Source: Sipunculus nudus (taxonomy: Eukaryota > Annelida > Sipuncula > Golfingiida > Sipunculidae). Taken from it: 64,000 bases of DNA. Of the stretch, positions 37,040-48,134 are shown piece after piece. Position 1 is the first letter of the stretch; every line of letters starts with the position of its first letter. Position numbers and translations under genes: made by a program. The DNA lies in the NCBI GenBank assembly GCA_026874595.1, contig CM049314.1, positions 57,274,300 to 57,338,299 on the forward strand, in the 5' to 3' direction. The notes beneath the pieces are model-generated. The model did not search any database. It worked only from the letters and a program-made list of their open reading frames with translations, and was not told the DNA's origin.

Positions 37040-38688
37040 AAGAATTGAGAAAGATGTTATTATATTAATTGTTATGATATTAAATAATTATGAAAAGAAT
37101 GAAGTGTCCATGTTTGATACAAATGTAAATGTTCAGGATTTTCACCAACAGCCAGCACTTTATCTGTTACCTGACGGAATGCCATATTATATGATTATTA
37201 AAATGATTTCCTAAACAAGAGTACTGCAAGAGTGCATAATATGCCTGTCATAAGACCTCATAAGTTATTTCAAGATTTACTGAAAATCAAACTCAGGTGA
37301 GATAATTTTATGAGTTAATTGTGAGTTTTCTAAAAATCCACCCAATTCCTGATTATTTATCATTGTGATACCAAAGTCTGATAACCTCAGACCTAATAAG
37401 ATATGCACAGATTTTGTCAAGAATAAAACTCATGTGAGAGAAATTTATTGATAAACATTCACAAACATGAAAATCCATCAAATTTCTAGATAGTTACCAA
37501 AAGTTAATGGACTGATTGATGTTTCCCTAAATTGTTTCTAATGGCTTGCTTAATCTCTGCAAGTGACTGCCTCTTCAGCTGTTCACAATATGCGCAAAAC
37601 CCTGTAAAACAATAAGACATTTATTTACAATTGAGTGAAAACTGATTAAAAAATAACTACTGAGTATGACACACCTGTGATTAATATCAAGGCAAACTGA
37701 ATACAACAACAGAAAGAAGGCCATATATAAGTGCCCAGTGCCCACTTGTGTCAGTTATGTTAGAATAAAAATTATGGTTAATATATTTCAGAAGAATGAT
37801 TACTAAAATGATTCATTAGATTGATTCATTCATCTACGTTCAGATTCCATACATAACCATCACTGAAAAAATGTTAAATTTTCTATACTAGTTGTAATCA
37901 GCAAGTTTTACAAATGTGCAAGCAAAAATCCATTTTAAAGATCTTGTTTGATTATTTGTCTTTAAACTTTGTACCCATATGGTGACTCTTTACTTGAATA
38001 AGTGATGCCTGTGACAGCTGTAAAACCTTACATATCAGCTGTATACATGAAAAATTAATGTCATTTCAAAAATGAAAGGGGACAACATTACCTTGTAGGG
38101 CTTTATGGGTTGCAGCTTTATTTCAGAAAATAGCTAAATTATAACTGACATGGCCAATACTTGTAGATTCAACAAATAAAAGGGGCTACTGCAGCATTTG
38201 AGTGCTGATAAAGCTTTATGTAGGTTTTTAACTGAACATTCTTGTCAGAGAGGACAACCATAAATTACATCAATATGTAAACTGGCTGCTGACTCTTGAA
38301 TCTTTCACACCTGTCTGCAGATAGGACAGCACTAAAAACAGGCATGCTCTTGGCTTATGAAACACATATTGTTTATTTGCAGGGCAAAACAAGATGACTG
38401 AAAGTCATCTTTGTGCATTCACTGGTTTAAACATGCAAAAAGAACTGAAGTAGTGCAAGAGTACTCACCAATGAGACATTTTTCAGCAATAAATTTCCCT
38501 TTCTTGTTGACAAACACAGCTTGGCCTTCAAATCTTGTAATGGCCGGAAGTGGAAGCTGTCCATACCAAGTGTGTTATTTGATATACCCTCCCTGTATCA
38601 CAGCCAGTGAGTCCAGTAAGTTCTTGGCTGAGTCTGGCTGAGGATTGGGGGGGGGGGGGGATTATTTATCTTCACTATTAAATGCAGA
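37040..38688. other. unique AT-rich intronic DNA
   Basis: No feature was recognised apart from a G run just before element D (about 38648-38660). Confidence 0.45.
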
Positions 38689-41600
38689 TTTTTAGCTCAG
38701 CTGACTATAAGTCATCTGAGCTATAGTCATGGTCCATTGTCCGTCGTCCGTCCGTCCGTCTGTCTGTCCGTCCGTCCGTCCGTCCGTCTGGATGTCAGTC
38801 CGTAAGACTGGCACATTTCGACACCGTTGGACCTACGAATCTGAATTTCGGCATACAGTTAGATGTCCCCATAATCTCCTACCATGCCAAAAATTGGGTC
38901 AATAGGACTTCGTTCCTTTGAGATATTAAGGAAAAACCCCAATTTTTTATTAGAAATCTATTTTCACACTTCAGGACTGCCTAATATCAAAACCACTCAT
39001 CTGGTTTTCTTCATATTTACCATAAACATTCCTCTATATAGTTCCTATGTACATGCAAGATATTAAGTCAGTATTATATAATTTTAAAAAAGTTATGGGC
39101 CCAAGAATAATGGAAGATATTTGGTCACTTAAGACCAAAAGTGTTAAAGGTAGGGACTTTTTTCCAGTAATACAACTTTAATTAATCAAAATTTAATTGT
39201 ATACCAAAAATTAGATCAAAATCTGTTAAATTTTTTTAAATATTGGCAAAAATATAAAATTGGTACCTTAAATTTTGCCCAACTTTGGCCATGGCACGTT
39301 TTTTTCCTGTAAGTACTGTGGATTTAATTTTCACACCATGTATACATAAGGATTTAATCTGTTAAAATCTGAAATTTGAAAATAAAAGCTGCAAAATTAG
39401 GCTAGTTATTGAATTTTTTTGGAGGCTCTTGTTGTATTCCCTTACATTGTCAAGCAGTCCACTTTGATGACTGTAGGTCATTCAGTGCACATCTCTATGC
39501 TCCCCAGGCTGTTGACATAATTTTAGATGTCCCCAAAATCTCCTACCATACCGAAAATTGGGTCATTAGGACTTTGTTCCTTCGAGATATTAAGGAAAAA
39601 AACTCTGTTTTCCATAAAAATAAGCCATTGTTACACTTCAAGGCTGCCTAATATCAAAACCACTGATCTGTTTTTGATTGTATTTAGTATTCACATTCTT
39701 TTATACATTTTCTATGAACATAAATATATTTACTCACCTAACATGAGAATTGCTGAACCTAGAGACTTTTTTCAGGAATATAACTTTATTTAATCAAGAT
39801 TCAATTGTTTACCCAAAATTAGATCTGAATTTTGCAAATTTTTCAAGTTATTAGCATAAATAAAAAATCAATACCTTAAATTTTGTCCAACTTTGGCACT
39901 GTTGATTTAATTTTTCCAGCATATATGCATAAGGATTTAATCTTTTAAAATCTGAACTTTCAAAAGAAATTGATTGGAATGAATAGCTTTTATTCATGTT
40001 TTCATACACCATGTCAAGTGTTGTTTACATCTAGCCCACCTAGTAGTATGGCCTTCACTTGCATTATGTAACCCACCCCAGGCAGCTTACCTTGGCCCAG
40101 CTTGGCCACTACTAGCAGGCTTCCCCTCTGCCCTGCACTCATCCCCCCAGCTGGTGCATAAACTAGATGAATGTTATAATTTTTCTGTATTCTATTTTAT
40201 TCTTGGACATGCTACATTTTAGATTTTGTATTGAACCACCAGGGTTACAATGATTAAAGTGTACATTTAATTGTGTCCACAAAGTGGTGTATTGCTGTGA
40301 AAGTGTGGATGTTCATGAGATAAGTAATCCCTTACTTCAGAAGAGTAAAAACTTCACCAGGTGTGAAATTGACTATTAATTCCAGTAATTAATTAAAACT
40401 GGGATAGTAATTAGCACAATGATATTGTTTGTCCCTCATTCAACCAACAGTGTGTATACTTTATTTGAAAAGATGTTTTATTTTATCAAATTTACTTTTA
40501 TTTTATTTTGGTGAATAAAATTAAGCATGTCCTGAAAACTCCAATGTGCAAAACTTTTTAATAGTGATTCAAAGAATATTCTTGTAGATGCCATGTTGTG
40601 GCATTATTTTCTTTTAAAATCAGTTTAAACATTTATGATTTAAAAATAATAAAATATATGTGTATGCATAATATGACCCAATGCTTTTTACTCTGTATAT
40701 ATAATGATTGCAACTTTTGCAACAATTCTAATATTTTAACTTATATTTTCAGGTTTTTAATTAAAAATTTATAAACCTGTAATTAAAAAAATGATTCAGA
40801 TAAAAACTTCTTAATGGAAAAAGTGGATCTGCTTAAAAAAATAGGATTATATATAAATTTAAATGCATTATTCTCTTGAAAGTGAAATAAAGGTATTAGT
40901 CCATTCTGTCCACTTGCCTGTCCATCTGTAAATTTTCGTATGCAACACAGTATCTCAAAACTTTTACTGTTTTTCTTCATGACAGTCTTGTCAGATTATT
41001 AGTTTGCAATCATATATTTAGAACTTTACTATAACCAAGTAGGAGGGCCCCTTTCCTCTTAGCTTTTCATATTCTTATATAAATGAAAAACATTACAATA
41101 GAATATTTCTACATCCACCTTCGTGCTGCCCTCACTTTTCCCTTCTCCGAACCCCATCCCAAAGTTAGCCTCAGTAAGCAAGAACAAGATGAATCAGATA
41201 TATTCATACTTTAATATTTTGTATAACTATTCGTCCATAGGTACCTATGTACATGCCAGAAATTATGTCAATATTGTGTAATATGTAGACATAGTGGGCA
41301 TCACAATAATGTACATTGTCAAGACTAAAGAGATATTGTGTCATACAGTCACATATTCATAAATCACTTCATCAGCATAGTTAATCATAACATCATATCT
41401 GTCAAATTGAACGCTTGCAGACTACCATACACTTTAGATCCACTAACAAATAGCCTTATCATCATTCTACTACTGCTTATTACTGCTGTCATTGCATTCA
41501 TATTTGCTCAAATATATCACAATTTTCAACCCCTCCTAAATAAATAAAAAATAAACCACTTTATTTGACTCTATTAATCCATCAGTCAGGTAATTTCATT

Positions 41601-41757
41601 TATCATTTACTCACATATTACATTACATTCCTTTATAATAGCCCAACATGTACATGATATTCATAAGCTTTATCGACTCGATATAGTATCACAGTGGAGA
41701 AACATTTATAGTCCAATCACGATCAGCTGAGCGCCGTGACCCATGGGTCCCTTGTTT
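38689..41757 (+). mobile_element. HINE-like element D
   Basis: This has the same start hairpin (TTTTTAGCTCAGCTGACTAT) and a long GTCCGTCCGTCTGTC run. It has two core units (from about 38.83 and 39.52 kb, both with CCCCAAAATCTCCTACCAT or a variant). A tail from about 40.34 to 41.10 kb is nearly identical to that of element B. The 3' end has TCAGCTGAGC (41723-41732), ACCCATGGGT (41739-41748) and CCCTTGTTT. About 3.07 kb long. A 69-codon ORF inside (41338-41547) has one hydrophobic stretch but no recognised homology. Confidence 0.75.
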
Positions 41758-42919
41758 AAAAAAATGTCAATGCTTTGATAAATCCTGTTGATTTTCTATG
41801 GCAATATTTTACAGCTGGAAGACAGGTGTGTTATATAACTTTTAAAAAACCAGTATTATAATATATTAGATTAATGTTTAGGATTTCCTGTTATTGATCA
41901 GTAGCATACTACATTTATACCCCAAGTTCTTTATTTATGAAGTAATTATCAGTGGTGGTTAATTGGTTGCTGAAATACTTGTATACTAATATATACTACA
42001 TTCCATAGGAAATAATGTTTCTTTATCAATAGCACATAATATAAACATTATGAAATATAGTCAGTTTATTTAAAATTGCATTTTGAGTAAATTTTACTGC
42101 ATGAGTATTTACTGTAATGTTATATGTTTACACCACTGAAGGTATAAATCAGATTAAAAAAAGTAGCAGAATAATATATTTAATTATTAGTACCAAATTT
42201 CTCATATATACCAAATTCTGAGGAAGCTGGTTATTTTTATACCCATAATATCATACTTCTTTATTAAATACTCAATTAAAATTCATTTTGTTTGAAAACC
42301 ATGTTGAAGTTGAGACTTGGAAGTTTAGATAGATCTGCCGCATTTGTTCCCTTGGAAAACATCTAAGTCCTATATTTTGTAGAACGGTAAGCCTCGGTAA
42401 GTATATAAACTTATAACTTCATGTGCAGCTCACCTACATCTCCCATACAATTTGCATACATTTGGAATATATATTGAATCGCTTAAGTTCAACTCCCTTT
42501 TAACTGGGTTAAACAAGCATACAACTCCTTTATAACTCACATATAATAGTGTCTGACTCAATATAATATAGCTGCAATATAAATATATAGCATCCTTCCA
42601 TAGCACTTAAAATTATAAAGGAAATATAGCCCTTCTAAGGGACATATATTTCCCATGATGGACATAATTTTCGTAAGGGGTTACATCCATCCACCCCTGA
42701 AGCAGCCTGTCCCCTTATCAGTGGTATTTTCATTGATGTCCTGAAAATTTCATCAGGTGAACCACTTGACTGTAAATGGTTGATGATGCTTAACTAATGT
42801 TCAAAGGAGCTAGAAGATTTTAGTTTCACCATGAATTATACTGTGTTTCCACTTGCTTAAAAAAACTATAAATATAAACCAAATTAACCTGTATGGAGTT
42901 TTGCTGTCATAAAAAAAAA

Positions 42920-43475
42920 TAAGTTACCCTTTGCAAAGTATTTGCCACCAAAGTTTAACCAACAATATGCAAGTATTTCTGGTCACCTAAAAATGACTAA
43001 GTCACCTTTTGCAAAGCATTTGCAGCCAGAAGAATTAACCAGCATCACTTTGCCACTTACTTGTGTTCACAAAAATTAACAAAGTATTTGCAATCACAAA
43101 ATAAACTAAGTGACCCTTTGCAGAGTATTTGCCACTACAGCATAGAGGCTAAGTAACCCTTTGCAAAGTATTTGCGACCACAAGATTAACTAAAGCACCC
43201 TTTGCAGAGTATTTGCAAATATAGCATATAAGCCAAGTTACCCTTTGCAAAGTATTTGCGACCACAAAATTAACTAAAGTCACCCTTTGCAAAGTATTTG
43301 CCTAAATAACAGTGAGCCAGGTAACCCTTTGCAAAGTATTTGCCATAAATAATTGAGCTTTGCTAACTGTTTGCCGTAAATCATGGCAAAGGGTTTGCAA
43401 ATACATTGCAACTATATTATTCTCTGGAACATGTGCAGCACATATGCAGCAAATATCCTGCAAACAGTTTATTCT
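42920..43475 (-). repeat. TTTGCAAAG minisatellite, ~42 bp unit
   Basis: Units begin with ACCCTTTGCAAAGTATTTGC followed by a variable ACCACAAAATTAACTAAAG. They start near 43113, 43155, 43196, 43237, 43280 and 43323 (about 42 bp apart), with looser copies before. The right flank (CATGTGCAGCACATATGCAG, CAAATATCCTGC, then TTATTCTGTGTGGGTTAT) is the inverted counterpart of the left flank of the 36.5 kb array. The two therefore appear to be members of one family in opposite orientation. Confidence 0.7.
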
Positions 43476-43648
43476 GTGTGGGTTATATATAGGTCTTTTG
43501 TATGATAAAAATGGAACCCTTGCAAAAAAATGAAAACTGAAAATCACGAAATTTTATCCACGTGAATATGAAGCCAACTACAGTATTTAGAACAAAACTG
43601 TCATAATGGTAGCCATGCTGCCCTTAAAACTTGTTCTCTACATATATA

Positions 43649-43828
43649 CAGTCCTCGTTGTGTCGAAGTCAAAGGGACCCTCAGACAACTTCGACACATC
43701 CGAGGTTCGACACAAGCGGGTTTTATTTCATGATATTTTAACTAAAGTTGCCCGGAATATCGAGTCTGTAACTTCGAAATAAGCGGGGTATTCGACTTAA
43801 GCGAGTTCAACACAACGAGGTTTCACTG
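43649..43828. mobile_element. pogo-like MITE (180 bp) with TA target duplication
   Basis: The left end reads CAGTCCTCGTTGTGTCGAAG. The inverted right end reads CAGTGAAACCTCGTTGTGTT. TA dinucleotides flank both sides (43647-43648 and 43829-43830). Internal sequence repeats the TTCGACACAA theme in both orientations. The ends CAGT...ACTG and the TA duplication are typical of the Tc1/mariner-pogo group. The element is too short to code for anything and would need a transposase in trans. Whether the transposase at 18.8-20.7 kb is its partner is unknown, because that element's ends were not found. Confidence 0.8.
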
Positions 43829-44384
43829 TATTTTGATGCAAAATCTTAGGTACCACATAAATGGCTGGACCATGTGTTTGCTAGGATATGCTGAATATAT
43901 ACCAAAAATGTTTAAAATTTAGCTTTATAGACTCTCTGGCTGCAGTAGTTGTTATTCAGTAATTAGATTTTATGTAAATTAAATAATTATTTAATTAATA
44001 CTGGAAATCCAATGAGTAATAATGGATTAACTTCAGATCAAGAGAATTACATGGGGTTATGGGATCCTTTTGATCAACATATCTAACTTTTATTATAACA
44101 TCAACCTGGTTTGTTTTTAGCAATTTCCCCTGATCCCCAAGAGTTTATTGAAATTGAGTTTTACCACAAGAGGTGCCATAGGTCTCGTGAGTTATGCTTG
44201 TACCGGCGGATCCCTCCTCTGTGAAGAGTTTATCCATTGATTTTATATTCAGAAGGGAACCAACTTTTATTTCATGCCAGAAGCTGCTTGGGCAGAACAA
44301 CAAACAATAACAATCAATTTATGCCCATACTGTTCAGTACATGGTATAGCAGGATATTATTTAATTGCATTTGTCAGGAGGGTA

Positions 44385-44600
44385 TGGGTTCATTCCCAGT
44401 TGTGTGTGTGTGTGTGTTTGTTCACAACATAACTCATGTAATCATGAATGGAATCCCATTGAATTTTTAAGGCCCCTTTGAGAATGGGCCAATGAAGAAT
44501 CTGTTAGATTTTGGTGTGGGTCAAGCTCATAATCTGGATTCTGGAAGGACTTCCAAGAATATCCACAAATGTCCAGCTACATAAGCCTGATTAGAAATGG
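44385..44600 (+). repeat. dispersed repeat, copy 3
   Basis: TTTGTTCACAACATAACTCA, ATGAATGGAATCCCATTGAA and GAATGGGCCAATGAAGAATC align with the 16.25 kb copy. A short GT microsatellite (about 44401-44417) sits at its 5' side. Confidence 0.5.
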
Positions 44601-46554
44601 GAATATGGGCTAAATAAGTGAATGCAAACACTTGTTCTGGAAAATATACATCAATGAACCTTGGAATATATGGATGAATAATTGAATGAAAATGTACATG
44701 CCAATAGGTGAACAAATACACAGATTGCAGAGTAACCCACATAAAGCCTGCATTCCTGAGAATGCATAGTTTTGTATGAAACCCTGGCATTTTAGGACTT
44801 AAATGTGCCCATAAAAAGATAACACTAGGACACATTAACTTATAGGACCATGCACCTCAAAGACCGCAAAAGTGATCATTCTAGACATTAATGATGAGCC
44901 ATACTTTAGGAAGAAACTAAAAATAGTAATTCTCATTACATAGGGGAGGCTGGTTTAGTCTCGGGGCAGGTCGTCAGGTGGCAGAATATGGCATAGGAAA
45001 AGAAATAAACGTAAAATATTAATCTGGTTAAGGGGGGTGCCTCTTATTTGAAAACAATAATAATATTAATGCTATAGAATCTGCGACCTTTTTCCTGCTG
45101 GGGGTGCCATCTTGGTTACGAGAACGGAAAAGTGAGTGATAAATGGAGCAGGGGCTCTTTAAAAAATTATTACGATCAATTCTTTTATATCTAAGAGGCC
45201 TGCTATTGGACTGAGGTCCTGGAGGCTGCTGCTGTCAGTGCGTAACCAGCACGAGACTTTATGCCTTTAACCGGAGAACGAGGGGATCAGAAAGATTCGG
45301 AGCATGGTAGCGATCAAGAGAAAGGAGTCAGTCACATGGGGCATTGTCTTCTTGGCAGTTCCCCATAATGAAGGCAACTTGTGTTCATGTAAATAAAAGG
45401 CCTTCTGACATAAGGCCAGCTGAAATGTTTAATTAAGGACTTCCAAGATGAGCAGGAGAGGTTCCCAATGAGGACAGATCAATATTTAACGCACCACCCA
45501 GAAGATCAAGATCTGCCGAATGCAGTGCCACAATATCGATGTGCCTGGACCAGTGGACATTTTACATAGAAGGTAGAACCAATTGCGATCATAGCAGATT
45601 GTGTTAGCTGCCGGTGCGCATATGAGACGTTCTCCACCGCTATTGATTCTCGGGGTAAGCCAAAACAGCTCGAGGATCCGGGCATTCTTGTGAACATCAC
45701 AGACGCTCTGTCCACCCATCGGGGAGAGGAGAGCATGTAAGATTCTACGAACTTGTGGCGTTGGGTAATTTTATTATCTCAGCACAGGCAGGCATTTGGA
45801 TGCATTACCGCTATAATGGACTGTGACATTAGCACATGGACTCTGAGGATCCGCTGTATGTCATGACCTGAAATCCAAATTTGCGTGCAGTGTCTGCTAC
45901 CCGGTTATCAGGAACTGAAGGTGATACCGCACCAGTGCATGGTTTTTCCAAAGTGAATATGTATAGTTGTTTTGTTGTTTTTGTTTGTGGTATTTTTATA
46001 TGTTTGCTGACATACTCAAGTTGATGAATTAATATCTGTCACTGTATATGCCACAGGAAAAAGTTAGTAATATTTATGTTTATTCATAATGAACATAGAT
46101 ATAATAGATGTTTCAAATATGTTGACTGTTATTTTAGTTTTCAAACTTTTAAATCAAAATTTCTACAAAAAAAGCTAAACCTTTAAGTTCATATATTTTT
46201 ATTCTGTTTGAAAAGCTTTTCATAGCTGCCAAAGGGATATTTTAGTAAATGTGCAGCATTTAGAAATTAACCTGCTGAATCAGCTGAAGTATAGGATTCA
46301 CTTTTAAGGACCAGTAAATCCATAGTGAATATTTGTAAGATAATTTCATATTTATTTGTTTTTTTTTGTGTGGACACAGCAGGATTAGGATATGTGTTTA
46401 TTGCAGAATTAGGTCAGTAAATATAATTTTCACAGTTAACCAGTGCCATATTGTTTTAGACGGAAGGTAGATATAGTATGTGCATTGACATGCATGCTCA
46501 TTATCTTCAAAGAACACTGCCAGATTTCATACTTTGTTGAACACATATTAATAT
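44601..46554. other. intronic DNA with a GC-richer non-repetitive island (45.18-45.95 kb)
   Basis: The island has balanced base composition, no visible repetition and two overlapping minus-strand frames of 76-77 codons. None resembles a known protein. It could be a conserved regulatory element, an unrecognised exon or an old insertion. Confidence 0.4.
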
Positions 46555-46565
46555 ATGTGTGTGTG

Positions 46566-46597
<32 letters not shown>
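46555..46597 (+). repeat. TG microsatellite
   Basis: A nearly pure TG tract of about 40 bp with one interruption (GTTG). It lies 295 bp upstream of the second CASK exon. Confidence 0.9.
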
Positions 46598-46603
<6 letters not shown>

Positions 46604-46652
46604 TGATTTAACAAATACCAGGAAACATCCATTTGTTGGGAGCTTTGTATAA

Positions 46653-46792
46653 TGGATGATCTCTCTTAACAAGGATTAAGATGGTCCCATAGTAAGATGA
46701 TTAACAGGTCTGGAACTTTAGTATGATCACCTTTCTACAACAGAAATAGATTCAGGCCTCACTAGGTGTCTGTAAAAGAGAGGTTCCACTGT
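46653..46792. mobile_element. fragment of a pogo-like element
   Basis: The right end AGAGAGGTTCCACTG|TA is the inverted form of CAGTGGAACCTCTCT. The left side carries a matching ATCTCTCTTAACAAGGATTA without a preserved CAGT terminus. It sits about 100 bp upstream of the second CASK exon. Confidence 0.45.
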
Positions 46793-46891
46793 ATATGTCA
46801 TAGTATATTCATATACTCTGAGACAATGTATAATTTGTACTTTAGTGCCTTTTATCATGGATTTAAATGTTCTTTGTTCTCTCTTTGACAG

Positions 46892-46978
46892 GTTCTGGAG
46901 TGCCTAAATAGCTTACCAGGTGATGTTGTGACATTTTCTGATGAGCTAAGACATCTTCTAACACAGCCCCATTTTATG
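46892..46978 (+). CDS. CASK: CASK exon (second L27 domain)
   Basis: This is an internal exon of 87 bp (29 codons, phase 0 at both ends). The acceptor is CTCTCTTTGACAG and the donor is GTAAGT. It translates as VLECLNSLPGD, then VVTFSDELRHL, then LTQPHFM. Joined to the exon at 26279 it reads through without a stop. The LTQPHFM end, recalled as ILTQPHFM in vertebrate CASK, is diagnostic and is followed in the family by ALLQTHDVVA on the next exon. That next exon was not seen in the remaining 17 kb. The second L27 domain of CASK is known to bind LIN-7/Veli, forming the LIN-2/LIN-7/LIN-10 complex. The sequence between the two conserved blocks (NSLPGDVVTFSD) is lineage-specific, which is usual for this loop. 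Confidence 0.9.
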
Positions 46979-47956
46979 GTAAGTAAGCTTCACTGCACAT
47001 AGTTTGTGAACCTAGATACAGTAAATGCCTGTGTATAAGTTCAGAATGAATTTAAACTAAATAAACATCTGCAGTGATGCTCCAGCATATTTGCTAATTT
47101 GTCACATACTACAAGATCTTTACTGGCAGTCTTTGTGCTAATTAGAATGCTGGCATTTCCTAAATATTGTACAGATATCAACTTTGACCTAAAAAGCACT
47201 TTGTTAAAATCTTTTACACAAGTATATACAGCATGTGTAAATGTGATGTCTATCCAAATGAATCATTAAGGTGTAAACCATCACATTAATGTTTTCATCT
47301 TTGCCCGAGCAGATGCAGCTGTGATGGACTGTATTTCACCCTTGCACTTTATTCCAAATCTTTAAACTATTACATTGATAAACTGATATTTAAGCATCAG
47401 GAATTCCATCACTCTCCCCTGCATTCATTAGAATGGCCAATTACCTTGATATTTGTTCAGTTTACACAATAATGATGGACAAAAATTTAAAGAGAGCTCA
47501 TCAAGTGTACATGCAAGATAGGAATCCAATAAATAAGATGTTGCACACAGACAAAGTTTATTCTTTACAACCATTTTCCTGCTAATTTGTTCAGTCAAAC
47601 CTTGGCATGCTTACTAGTGTGTACTTATACATTGATATTAAATTAGTTACATATAAGTTGGGAGCAGAACTTAAGGGTTGCCTTTTAAGATCAATCTTGA
47701 TCATGTGTTGCTGGTTGCTTGTGCTCTGGTTGTTATGCTGTCATCATGTAAAAGCAAAAATGATAATACATTGAAGGTAAGTTTTTCTTTTATTTGTATA
47801 TTTTTTAAGATTTAGCATGGATCATATCTGACTGAATTTTAAGTTATTTTCATATGCTGATTCAGTAAAATTAAGTCTTCAGATATATTTGTAAGAAGAT
47901 GATCAGCTCCAGGGCTTCTGTTAAGCAGACATGGTCATGTCAGTGTGGTGCATATA

Positions 47957-48134
47957 CAGTTAAACCTGTGTTATGAGACCACCCACAGGACTAGCCAAAA
48001 GTGGTCTTAATTCACAGGTGGTCTGATTAGACAGGTCAATTACAGCCACTGTGAATGCTTTTGGTTCACCCAAGGGTGGATTAAATAGACAAGTGGTTTT
48101 ATAAGTGTGGTGGTCTTTCAGATAAGTTCCACGG
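47957..48134. mobile_element. degenerate pogo-like MITE
   Basis: This begins TA|CAGTTAAACCTGTGTTATGA and ends with a decayed GTTCCACGG|TA. Internal words such as GAGACCACCC and AGTGGTCTTAATTCACAGGT are typical of this group. It lies about 1 kb downstream of the second CASK exon. Confidence 0.5.

Larger units (their letters stand above)
26357..46891 (+). other. CASK: CASK intron, 20,535 bp
   Basis: This is the interval between the two recognised exons, with GTAAGT at the start and CAG at the end. It contains a HINE fragment near its 5' end, a duplicated 340 bp segment (26.77 and 30.71 kb), two long HINE-like elements (32.2-34.1 and 38.7-41.8 kb), two GCAAAG-rich minisatellites, a pogo-like MITE and a TG microsatellite. 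No additional exon was recognised inside it, although a small alternative exon cannot be ruled out by eye. Confidence 0.8.

Noticed and set aside
41338-41547. 69-codon frame with a hydrophobic LLLLITAVIAFIFA stretch, reminiscent of a mitochondrial membrane protein
   Set aside because: It lies within HINE-like element D. No mitochondrial protein recalled matches, and AT-rich DNA often yields such stretches.
45486-45736. Two overlapping minus-strand frames in the 45.2-45.9 kb island as a gene
   Set aside because: The products are unlike any recalled protein and no exon structure supports them. Only the compositional island is reported.
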